From positions 1 to 6,761 of the forward strand of contig JBKHBQ010000215.1 in the NCBI GenBank assembly GCA_046542305.1: DNA of 6,761 bases. The letters are read 5' to 3'. Shown in pieces: positions 1 to 5,623 of this stretch. A model generated the notes under the pieces. It had not been told where the DNA came from and did not search any database. It worked only from the letters and a program-made list of their open reading frames with translations. Position numbers and translations under genes: made by a program. Numbering within the stretch: position 1 is the first letter of the stretch; every line of letters starts with the position of its first letter. Source of the DNA: JBKHBQ01 sp046542305. Lineage in GTDB: Bacteria > Bacteroidota > Bacteroidia > Bacteroidales > 4484-276.

Positions 1-1
1 G

Positions 2-184
2 TTCGACGGGCCGCTGCTGGTGGATACCCACCTGGATGAACTGAAAATAAGCTGGTTCGGTGTGCGCGAATTCGAACTGATGCTCGAGAAAACCGGATTT
101 ACCATCATCCGGTCCGAAAAGCAGCCCATTATGTCGAGCCACGGAATTTCAACTGTTTATATTGCTAAAAAGATCAAACCATGA
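2..184 (+). CDS. C-terminal end of a probable SAM-dependent methyltransferase (partial, 5' end outside window)
   Basis: An open frame runs in from the left edge and ends at TGA 182-184, giving 60 residues. The tail has the pattern W-F-G-x-R-E-F-E-x-M-L-E-x-T-G-F followed by alternating beta-strand-like residues (ISTVYIAKK). This resembles the last helix and antiparallel strands of many class I SAM-dependent methyltransferases, where a 'lL...GF' helix precedes the final strand pair. The SAM-binding motifs would lie upstream, outside the window, so the substrate cannot be inferred and the family call rests on the tail alone. Its stop overlaps the ATG of the next gene (ATGA at 181-184), so the two are probably co-transcribed and translationally coupled. 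Other Rossmann-type enzymes could end similarly. Confidence 0.5.
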   Translation, partial: FDGPLLVDTHLDELKISWFGVREFELMLEKTGFTIIRSEKQPIMSSHGISTVYIAKKIKP

Positions 185-858
185 AAAGTTTCATTCCTCA
201 ACTAAGAGAAAAATTTGAAGCAAATGCCAATGCTGACAACGCAAGGCAAATGAAGGCCTACATGCGTAACCGTTACGATTTTTTTGGCATCAAGGCCCCC
301 GACCAGCGAAGAATAAGGAGTGAGTTCCTTAAAACATACGGTTTGCCGTCGCAGGAGTATTTACCGGCGCTCGTCAGAGAATTGTGGGCGCAGCCTGAGC
401 GTGAATTCCAGCATTTCGGCATGGTGCTCTGCGAGAAATATATTAAAAAGGTTGAGCCGGATTTTGTAGAAACGCTCGAATTTATGATCACCAACAAATC
501 GTGGTGGGATACCGTGGATTTTATCGCTTCCCATCTGGTGGGCGATCTGTTTAAGCGTTTTCCTGAAATGATCCCGCAGTATACCACAAAATGGCTCGAT
601 TCCGAAAACATGTGGCTTCAACGAACCGCGCTCCTGTTTCAGTTGCGGTACAAAAATGAAACCGATACAAAACTGCTGTTCAGCCTGATCGAAAAACTGG
701 CTGATCATCAGGATTTCTTCATACGCAAAGCGATCGGATGGGCGCTGCGCCAATATTCCAAAACCGACCCCGCCCTGGTGATGGATTTTGTTAAAACCCA
801 TAAACTTTCCTCCCTCAGCCAGAAGGAAGCCCTGAAAGTAATTATGCGCAGCAAGTAA
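181..858 (+). CDS. AlkD-type DNA alkylation repair protein (DNA-7-methylguanine glycosylase family)
   Basis: A 225-residue all-helical protein of the AlkD family, whose ALK/HEAT-like repeats wrap DNA and excise positively charged N3- and N7-alkylpurines without base flipping. The functional residues known from Bacillus cereus AlkD are present at the same numbers: Y27 (KAYMRN), W109 and D113 in the SWWDTVD motif at 107-113, R148 (LQRTA) and W187 (AIGWALRQYSK). Length is typical for the family, so the gene looks complete and active. The ATG is fixed by its 4-base ATGA overlap with the stop of the preceding gene, and MKSFIPQLREKF is a normal family N-terminus. It sits at the end of the upstream transcription unit; 155 bases separate it from the mevalonate genes, with which no functional link is evident. 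Frames on the opposite strand are shadows. Confidence 0.93.
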   Translation: MKSFIPQLREKFEANANADNARQMKAYMRNRYDFFGIKAPDQRRIRSEFLKTYGLPSQEYLPALVRELWAQPEREFQHFGMVLCEKYIKKVEPDFVETLEFMITNKSWWDTVDFIASHLVGDLFKRFPEMIPQYTTKWLDSENMWLQRTALLFQLRYKNETDTKLLFSLIEKLADHQDFFIRKAIGWALRQYSKTDPALVMDFVKTHKLSSLSQKEALKVIMRSK

Positions 859-900
859 TTTTATCCTCTCCGTTGTTTAATAAATCAAGTTAAAAATTAA

Positions 901-946
901 ACATTCGTAGCAGTTAGTTGTTTGAAAGGTGAAATCAAACGAATGT
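901..946. repeat. Two overlapping, mutually exclusive inverted repeats between the AlkD gene and the HMG-CoA reductase gene
   Basis: ACATTCGT at 901-908 is the exact reverse complement of ACGAATGT at 939-946 (8 bp, 30-base loop). Inside it, GTTTGA at 920-925 pairs with TCAAAC at 935-940 (6 bp, 9-base loop, extendable by a G-U and a U-A pair). The two right arms share bases 939-942, so both stems cannot form fully at once. No T-run follows on the + strand, so it is not a standard intrinsic terminator for the AlkD gene. On the minus strand the structure is followed by a T-rich stretch, but no minus-strand gene is supported. It could be a regulator site, an mRNA end structure, or chance in AT-rich DNA. 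Confidence 0.4.
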
Positions 947-989
947 GCCTGACTTCAAATTACAATGGCATCAGGTAACATCAAAGTTT

Positions 990-997
990 TACTTTTG
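990..997 (+). promoter_or_regulatory. Bacteroidota-type -7 promoter box (TAnnTTTG) for the mevalonate operon
   Basis: The sequence TACTTTTG matches the TAnnTTTG consensus recognised by the primary sigma factor of Bacteroidota, 16 bases before the ATG at 1014. Transcription would begin only a few bases before the start codon, giving a very short leader. A clear -33 TTTG partner about 20 bases upstream is not visible, so the match is to one element only. The box lies within the frame that would be coding if the HMG-CoA reductase began at GTG 945, which argues for the later ATG. Confidence 0.6.
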
Positions 998-1013
998 CAC
1001 GAAATTTTTGGAA

Positions 1014-2354
1014 ATGAATAACAACATAGTATCAGGATTTTCGAAACTTAATAAGGAAGCCAAGATCGAGCTGGTTGCCAGTCATTGCCATGATCCCGAA
1101 TCAGTGGTCGATCTGCTGAAAAGCTTTTGGCACCGCGATCCCGAAATTCAAAAACTTATCGATGAATTCAGTGAGAACACCATATCCAATTTTCATTTTC
1201 CTTTTGGCATCGCGCCGAATTTCAACATCAACGGGAAGATGTATCTCGTGCCGATGGTAATTGAGGAAAGTTCGGTGGTGGCTGCCGCAGCCAACAGCGC
1301 CAAGTACTGGGCGCCCAAAGGCGGATTCCATGCCGAGGTGCTGTCGACCAGCAAGGTGGGCCAGGTACATTTTATCTGGAAAGGAGAAGTGGAAAAACTA
1401 CAGGCACTGTTTCCGTTTCTCAGGCACGAACTCTTGTCAGGCACCAAACACATTACCGAAAATATGGATCAGCGCGGTGGCGGCATCCGCGACATCGAGC
1501 TGGTGGATATGACCGAAGAGATCGTCAATTACTACCAGTTGAAGGCAACTTTCGACACCCGCGATGCCATGGGCGCCAACTTTATCAATTCCTGCCTGGA
1601 GGAGTTCGCCCAGATTTTGAAATCTCATTTTGCCACCAACGAATACTACGACGGTGAGGAGCGTACCTGCCACGTGATCATGGCGATCCTTTCGAATTAT
1701 ACGCCCGATTGCCTGGTGAAAACCGAGGTGGAATGCGACATCGACTGCCTGGTTCATGCCGGCGAGATCACGGACACAAAATACTTTGCATGGAAATTCG
1801 AAAAGGCCGTCCGCATTGCGCAGGTTGATCCCTACCGGGCAACTACGCACAACAAGGGCATTTTCAACGGGATCGACGCGGTGGCGCTGGCTACGGGCAA
1901 CGATTTCAGAGCCATCGAGGCCGACGGGCATACCTATGCCGCACGCAACGGAAAATACCGCTCGCTCACCGATATCGACATTTCCAACGGGAAATTCAGG
2001 TACAGCCTCACAGTGCCCCTCTCTCTGGGTACGGTTGGCGGACTCACCTCGCTGCACCCGCTGGCAAAATTCTCCCTGAAGCTGCTTGGAAATCCCGGTG
2101 CGGAAGAGTTGATGAAAATTGCAGCATCGGCAGGCCTGGCGAATAATTTCGGCGCACTCAAATCGCTGGTGACCAAAGGCATCCAGGTGGGACATATGAA
2201 GATGCACCTCCTGAATATCCTGAATTCGCTCAATGTGAATGAAAAGGAAAAGGACCTGGCCGTGGAGCATTTTGCCGATCAGAAGGTTTCGTTCCGCTCT
2301 GTTACGCAGTTCATTCACAGCATCCGAAAGGAAGAAAAAATCGAAAAATATTAA
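1014..2354 (+). CDS. Hydroxymethylglutaryl-CoA reductase, class II (degradative-type fold, here biosynthetic by context)
   Basis: A 446-residue soluble enzyme that reduces HMG-CoA to mevalonate with NAD(P)H, the committed step of the mevalonate pathway. There is no membrane domain, as expected for class II. The active-site set is present: glutamate at E84/E85 in VPMVIEESSVVAAAANSAK, lysine K281 in THNKGIFNGIDAV, aspartate D297 in ATGNDFRA and the C-terminal histidine H394 in GIQVGHMKMH. They correspond to Glu83, Lys267, Asp283 and His381 of Pseudomonas mevalonii with an almost constant offset. DAMGAN at 184-189 is the nucleotide-binding motif. One departure is EESS where most class II enzymes have EEPS. 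Length is slightly above the P. mevalonii protein (about 428). The frame is open upstream to GTG 945, but ATG 1014 (MNNNIVSGFSKL) fits the family N-terminus and follows the promoter box. It is the first gene of the operon, and the next gene starts 1 base after its stop. NADH versus NADPH preference cannot be read. Confidence 0.95.
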   Translation: MNNNIVSGFSKLNKEAKIELVASHCHDPESVVDLLKSFWHRDPEIQKLIDEFSENTISNFHFPFGIAPNFNINGKMYLVPMVIEESSVVAAAANSAKYWAPKGGFHAEVLSTSKVGQVHFIWKGEVEKLQALFPFLRHELLSGTKHITENMDQRGGGIRDIELVDMTEEIVNYYQLKATFDTRDAMGANFINSCLEEFAQILKSHFATNEYYDGEERTCHVIMAILSNYTPDCLVKTEVECDIDCLVHAGEITDTKYFAWKFEKAVRIAQVDPYRATTHNKGIFNGIDAVALATGNDFRAIEADGHTYAARNGKYRSLTDIDISNGKFRYSLTVPLSLGTVGGLTSLHPLAKFSLKLLGNPGAEELMKIAASAGLANNFGALKSLVTKGIQVGHMKMHLLNILNSLNVNEKEKDLAVEHFADQKVSFRSVTQFIHSIRKEEKIEKY

Positions 2355-2355
2355 G

Positions 2356-3300
2356 GTGTTGACTGTCCGGCAATATCGTTCCAATGGCAAATTCCTGATC
2401 ACGGGCGAATACCTGGTGCTGAAAGGTGCGCTGGCGCTGTGTGTGCCGCTCAGACCGGGGCAGTCGATGCAGGTGAAGGAAATCCCCGCTGCCGGTCATC
2501 TCACATTCAGGAGCTTTATTCATGAAAGTCCTTGGTTTCAGGCCGGATACAAGCTGCCGGATCTCGAAATTACGGATTGCAGCGATGCCGCCAGAGCCGG
2601 ATACATCCGAAGCATCTTAGCCGGGGCTGCCAGCCTAAACCCTGAGGTGTTTCGCAATTTTCAAGGGTTTGAAATCAAGACGAACATTGAATTTGATATT
2701 AACTGGGGACTGGGAAGCAGTTCTTCGCTTATCGCGAATATCGCCCGCTGGGTGGGCGTAGATCCGTTGAAACTTCATTTTATGACATCGAAGGGCTCGG
2801 GATATGATGTGGCTTGCGCAACGGCTGAAGGCCCTTTGTTTTACCGGCTTGGAAATGAACATCCTGAAATCAGGCCTGCTAATTTTAAACCCCGGTTTAG
2901 TGAAAATTTGTTCTTCGTGTATACCGGTCAAAAAAAGAATTCAGCCGAAAGCATCGTCAGAAATCAGAACCGGTTGAACGGGAGGGAGAAGGAGATCGAA
3001 AGAATTTCGGAGATTACGCTGGAAATGACCCGGGTGAAGGAACTGCGGGATTTCAGGCGGTTGATTTGCGAACACGAGGACATTCTGTCGAAAGTGCTGG
3101 ATGAAATCCCGGTGAAGGAAAAACTGTTTGCCGGTCTTGAGGTCTCGGCCAAATCACTCGGGGCCTGGGGCGGCGATTTTGCCTTGGTTACCTGGGAAGG
3201 TGAGCCCCATGAACTGGAAAAATACCTGTTATCAAGAGATCTTGATACGTTTTTTGGTTTTGACGAAATTGTGTTGCACAGCAATAAAGCAGAAGCGTAA
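2356..3300 (+). CDS. GHMP kinase of the GYDIA family, candidate phosphomevalonate kinase
   Basis: A 314-residue GHMP-superfamily kinase. Seen in order: motif 1 GKFLITGEYLVLKGA at 11-25, close to the N-terminus of mevalonate/phosphomevalonate kinases; ATP-binding motif 2 WGLGSSSSLIANIA at 117-130; the signature KGSGYDVACA at 146-155, where D151 sits like the aspartate of SG-x-D in phosphomevalonate kinases; and a degenerate motif 3, SLGAWGGDFALV at 267-278, in place of the usual GAGGGG glycine loop. Position in the operon, and the lack of another candidate for phosphomevalonate to diphosphomevalonate, suggest this is the phosphomevalonate kinase; that is inference. No in-frame ATG exists near the N-terminus. 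GTG 2356, one base after the HMG-CoA reductase stop, is the best start, with TTG 2359 next. An ATG at 2239 would add 39 basic residues that are merely the reductase gene read out of frame. Translation is probably coupled to the upstream gene. Confidence 0.85.
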   Translation: MLTVRQYRSNGKFLITGEYLVLKGALALCVPLRPGQSMQVKEIPAAGHLTFRSFIHESPWFQAGYKLPDLEITDCSDAARAGYIRSILAGAASLNPEVFRNFQGFEIKTNIEFDINWGLGSSSSLIANIARWVGVDPLKLHFMTSKGSGYDVACATAEGPLFYRLGNEHPEIRPANFKPRFSENLFFVYTGQKKNSAESIVRNQNRLNGREKEIERISEITLEMTRVKELRDFRRLICEHEDILSKVLDEIPVKEKLFAGLEVSAKSLGAWGGDFALVTWEGEPHELEKYLLSRDLDTFFGFDEIVLHSNKAEA

Positions 3301-4359
3301 ATGGCAATGGAAAAATCACATACCGGAAAAGTAACGTGGCGGAGTCCCAGCAATATCGCCCTGGTGAAATACTGGGGTAAAAAGGGTTTTCAGCTTCCGG
3401 CCAATGCTTCGCTGAGCATGACGCTGAACAGATCGTACACCGAAACCTCTGTGGCGTTCAGCCCTGCTGCGGGAAAAGGTAGTTTCGAATTTTATTTTGA
3501 CGGAAAACAAAACGAGGGCTTCAGGCTGAAACTGGAAAAATATTTCAGCCGGCTCGGCAATGAATTCCCCTGGCTCAACCGGTTCGACCTTGAAATATAT
3601 TCAAAGAATACCTTTCCGCATTCTGCAGGCATTGCTTCGTCGGCTTCGGCAATGAGCGCGCTGGCATTGTGCCTGTGCAGCATTCATCAGGAGGTCGGCA
3701 AAAATTCTCAGGAAACGGATTTTTACAAACATGCCTCGCACATTGCCAGGATCGGATCGGGCAGCGCCGCCCGCAGTGTGTTCGGCGGGTTTACAAGCTG
3801 GGGCGAAACGGATTTGATCGCTGCATCATCCGACGGGTACGCTTCGAAGCTGGATTTTAAAGTAGATCCGGTATTCGAAAATATGCACGACAGCATTTTA
3901 ATCGTTCACAGCGGCGAGAAAAAAATCTCCAGCCGTGTCGGGCACGATCTGATGGAGCGACACGATTATGCGGAAGCCCGTTACCGGCAAGCCCGCAAAA
4001 ATATGAAGGAATTGTTGCAGGTTCTGAAAAACGGGGATTCGGGAAATTTTGTCAGGATTGTGGAGCATGAGGCACTGTCGCTGCACGCGATGATGATGGC
4101 TTCCGATCCCGGCTACGTGCTGCTTGATGAAAACACGCTCAAAATCATTGAAAAGATCAGGCATTACCGGAAACAAAACTACAGTGCGCTTTGTTTTACG
4201 CTCGATGCCGGCCCGAATGTACACGTGTTGTTTCCGGAAACAGAAAATTTCAAAGCAAAAAGTTTTATTGATAATGAATTGAAACCGTTTTGTGAAAACG
4301 GACAAATTATTCACGACATGATGGGCCGCGGTCCGGAAAGAATTTTGGACAATGAATAA
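3301..4359 (+). CDS. mvaD: Diphosphomevalonate decarboxylase (mevalonate pyrophosphate decarboxylase family)
   Basis: A 352-residue GHMP-superfamily enzyme that converts mevalonate 5-diphosphate with ATP to isopentenyl diphosphate, CO2, ADP and phosphate. Family hallmarks: SPSNIALVKYWGKKG at 15-29 and QLPANASLSMTL at 31-42 (substrate pocket), the ATP loop SAGIASSASAMSALAL at 108-123, IGSGSAARSVFGGF at 151-164 with the catalytic-site arginine R158, and FTLDAGPNVHVLFP at 299-312 with the catalytic base D302. These two residues fall at the same numbers as R158 and D302 of the yeast enzyme. The ATG directly follows the TAA of the GHMP kinase; a second in-frame ATG at 3307 is possible. The last 8 bases overlap the mevalonate kinase gene. 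It resembles decarboxylases of Flavobacteriia mevalonate clusters. Some relatives in Chloroflexota and haloarchaea decarboxylate the monophosphate, and sequence reading alone does not fully exclude that here. Confidence 0.92.
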   Translation: MAMEKSHTGKVTWRSPSNIALVKYWGKKGFQLPANASLSMTLNRSYTETSVAFSPAAGKGSFEFYFDGKQNEGFRLKLEKYFSRLGNEFPWLNRFDLEIYSKNTFPHSAGIASSASAMSALALCLCSIHQEVGKNSQETDFYKHASHIARIGSGSAARSVFGGFTSWGETDLIAASSDGYASKLDFKVDPVFENMHDSILIVHSGEKKISSRVGHDLMERHDYAEARYRQARKNMKELLQVLKNGDSGNFVRIVEHEALSLHAMMMASDPGYVLLDENTLKIIEKIRHYRKQNYSALCFTLDAGPNVHVLFPETENFKAKSFIDNELKPFCENGQIIHDMMGRGPERILDNE

Positions 4360-5320
4360 GAAAGACGGAATATTTTATGCGAAGATTCTGCTGTTCGGCG
4401 AATACAGCATTATGTGCGATTCGATGGCGCTTACGGTGCCCTACACGCATTTCAAGGGCGAACTGAGCTTTATCAACGAGGATAAATACACCGACCTTGC
4501 TTTTGCCGAAGAATCGAGCAAGTCTCTCAGGGAGTTTTATACTTATCTGAATGGATTGAAAAGCAGGGGCGAACTGATCTTTGATTTCCACCTCGACCGG
4601 TTCAAAACCGATCTTGATGAAGGACTATATTTTGAATCGAGCATTCCCCAGGGATTCGGCATCGGGAGCTCCGGTGCGTTGGTGGCTGCCGTGTACGAAA
4701 AATATGCCGCCGATCCCATCAAGGAGCCGGACGGGCAATCTATTGCACGTGAAGACCTCAACAAGCTAAAAAAGATTTTTTCGCAGATGGAATCGTTTTT
4801 TCATGGCGTAAGCTCCGGGATGGATCCGTTGAATTGCTATATGCGCAATCCGCTGCTGATCAAGCCCGACCAGCATATCGTGCCGGTAGGTATCCCGCGT
4901 GAGTTTTCAAACAACGGCGGCATCTTCCTCATCAACACCGGAAATCCCGGAAAAACCGGCCCGCTGGTGAGCATGTTTTTCGACCGCTGTAAGGAAGAAG
5001 GCTTTATGAACCTGATCAAAAACGAAATGATCCCGTTCACTAACAGCAGCATCGAAGCCATCATCACGGGCGAATTTTCCGAATTTTTCGCCAACCTGAA
5101 AAAGCTTTCACGGTTCCTGCTTTCCAACCTCAAACCTATGATCCCGGCTGCATTTCTGGATATCTGGCAAGAAGGCATCGACACCGGCAGCTATTACCTG
5201 AAGCTGTGCGGATCGGGCGGCGGCGGTTTCCTGCTCGGATTTACCGAAGATCTGCAACAGGCACAGCGCTTGCTGGCAAGCCAGAATGTGGAGATCATTC
5301 CGGTTTCGAAGTTTCATTAG
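4352..5320 (+). CDS. Mevalonate kinase (GHMP superfamily)
   Basis: A 322-residue kinase that phosphorylates mevalonate at the 5-hydroxyl with ATP. Visible motifs: N-terminal YAKILLFGEYSI at 9-20 with the conserved lysine K11 and G-E pair; ATP loop PQGFGIGSSGALVAAVY at 99-115; E148 (Mg-binding position) and FFHGVSSGMDPLNCY at 149-163, where D158 matches the catalytic aspartate of the HG-x-x-SG-x-D motif of mevalonate kinases; and motif 3 LKLCGSGGGGFLLGF at 283-297. Length is normal for bacterial mevalonate kinase. The ATG at 4352 lies inside the 3' end of the decarboxylase gene (8-base overlap), so translation is probably coupled. HGxxSGxD plus intact motif 3 makes this the mevalonate kinase of the cluster, leaving the GYDIA protein for the second phosphorylation. 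It is the last pathway gene, and no terminator hairpin with a T-run follows it. Confidence 0.9.
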   Translation: MNKKDGIFYAKILLFGEYSIMCDSMALTVPYTHFKGELSFINEDKYTDLAFAEESSKSLREFYTYLNGLKSRGELIFDFHLDRFKTDLDEGLYFESSIPQGFGIGSSGALVAAVYEKYAADPIKEPDGQSIAREDLNKLKKIFSQMESFFHGVSSGMDPLNCYMRNPLLIKPDQHIVPVGIPREFSNNGGIFLINTGNPGKTGPLVSMFFDRCKEEGFMNLIKNEMIPFTNSSIEAIITGEFSEFFANLKKLSRFLLSNLKPMIPAAFLDIWQEGIDTGSYYLKLCGSGGGGFLLGFTEDLQQAQRLLASQNVEIIPVSKFH

Positions 5321-5375
5321 GAGATTTCTTTTTCATTTAACTGCCTCAAGCAAGACGGTGGTATTTTATAACTTT

Positions 5376-5390
5376 TTTCGTTAAACGAAA
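5376..5390. promoter_or_regulatory. Perfect 15-base palindrome, possible operator before the antitoxin remnant
   Basis: TTTCGTT (5376-5382), a central A, then AACGAAA (5384-5390) form a perfect 7-bp inverted repeat ending five bases before the ATG at 5396. Toxin-antitoxin operons are usually repressed by the antitoxin at such short palindromes near the promoter, so this fits a relic or live operator. Just upstream, TAACTTTT at 5369-5376 matches seven of eight positions of the Bacteroidota -7 box, without a clear -33 partner. A protein-binding role is inferred; no known operator sequence is recognised. Confidence 0.35.
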
Positions 5391-5395
5391 TACAT

Positions 5396-5623
5396 ATGAC
5401 GAATAAGGCTATAAAAGCGGAACTGATCGAATGGCTGACAAAGCTCGATAACAGTGAAATACTTCGTTTTTTAAAGGATTCAAGGATTTGATGACTTTGC
5501 AAGAGAATTCGCCGGAATATTTAACCGACGAACAAAAAGCCGGAATTGAACGGGGGCTAAAGAACATCGATGAAGGCAGAGTAATATCACACGAGCATGT
5601 CAAAAAAACACTTTGGTTTATGA
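5396..5623 (+). pseudogene. Frameshifted type II antitoxin gene (orphan, no adjacent toxin)
   Basis: Three frame segments together resemble the small (about 75 residue) antitoxins that accompany RelE/ParE-type toxins in Bacteroidota. Segment 1 (5396-5488, stop TGA 5489-5491) reads MTNKAIKAELIEWLTKLDNS then EILRFLKDSRI. Segment 2, in the -1 frame, contains LTDEQKAGIERGLKNIDE then GRVISHEHVKK, ending at 5607. Segment 3, back in the first frame from 5609, reads HFGL and stops at TGA 5621-5623, matching the usual KK-x-YGL/FGL ending. The first shift lies between the T6 run at 5467-5472 and about 5520; the second is at the A7 run 5602-5608. Net change is zero, as if one base was lost and one gained. 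The ancestral stop would overlap the ATG at 5620 of the ene-reductase. No toxin gene is present on either side. Decay and homopolymer sequencing error both explain this. Family recognition is from memory of similar proteins. Confidence 0.7.

Noticed and set aside
945..1013. N-terminal extension of HMG-CoA reductase from GTG 945 (23 extra residues)
   Set aside because: It overlaps the -7 promoter box and the inverted repeat, has low-complexity residues unlike the family, and ATG 1014 gives the expected N-terminus.
2239..2355. ATG 2239 as start of the GHMP kinase
   Set aside because: The added 39 residues are very basic and are the reductase coding region read in another frame; kinase similarity begins right after 2356.
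1437..2402. Long 321-codon open frame on the minus strand over the HMG-CoA reductase gene
   Set aside because: It lies antisense to a gene with intact catalytic motifs and its product shows no recognisable domain; typical of shadows in GC-moderate coding DNA.
5321..5375. Intrinsic terminator after the mevalonate kinase gene
   Set aside because: T-rich stretches are present but no GC-containing stem precedes them. The 5376-5390 palindrome is not followed by a T-run.
5602..5611. A AAA AAA C run as a second programmed -1 slippery site
   Set aside because: Returning to the ancestral frame needs a +1 shift, the opposite of what this run would promote; an inserted A is simpler.
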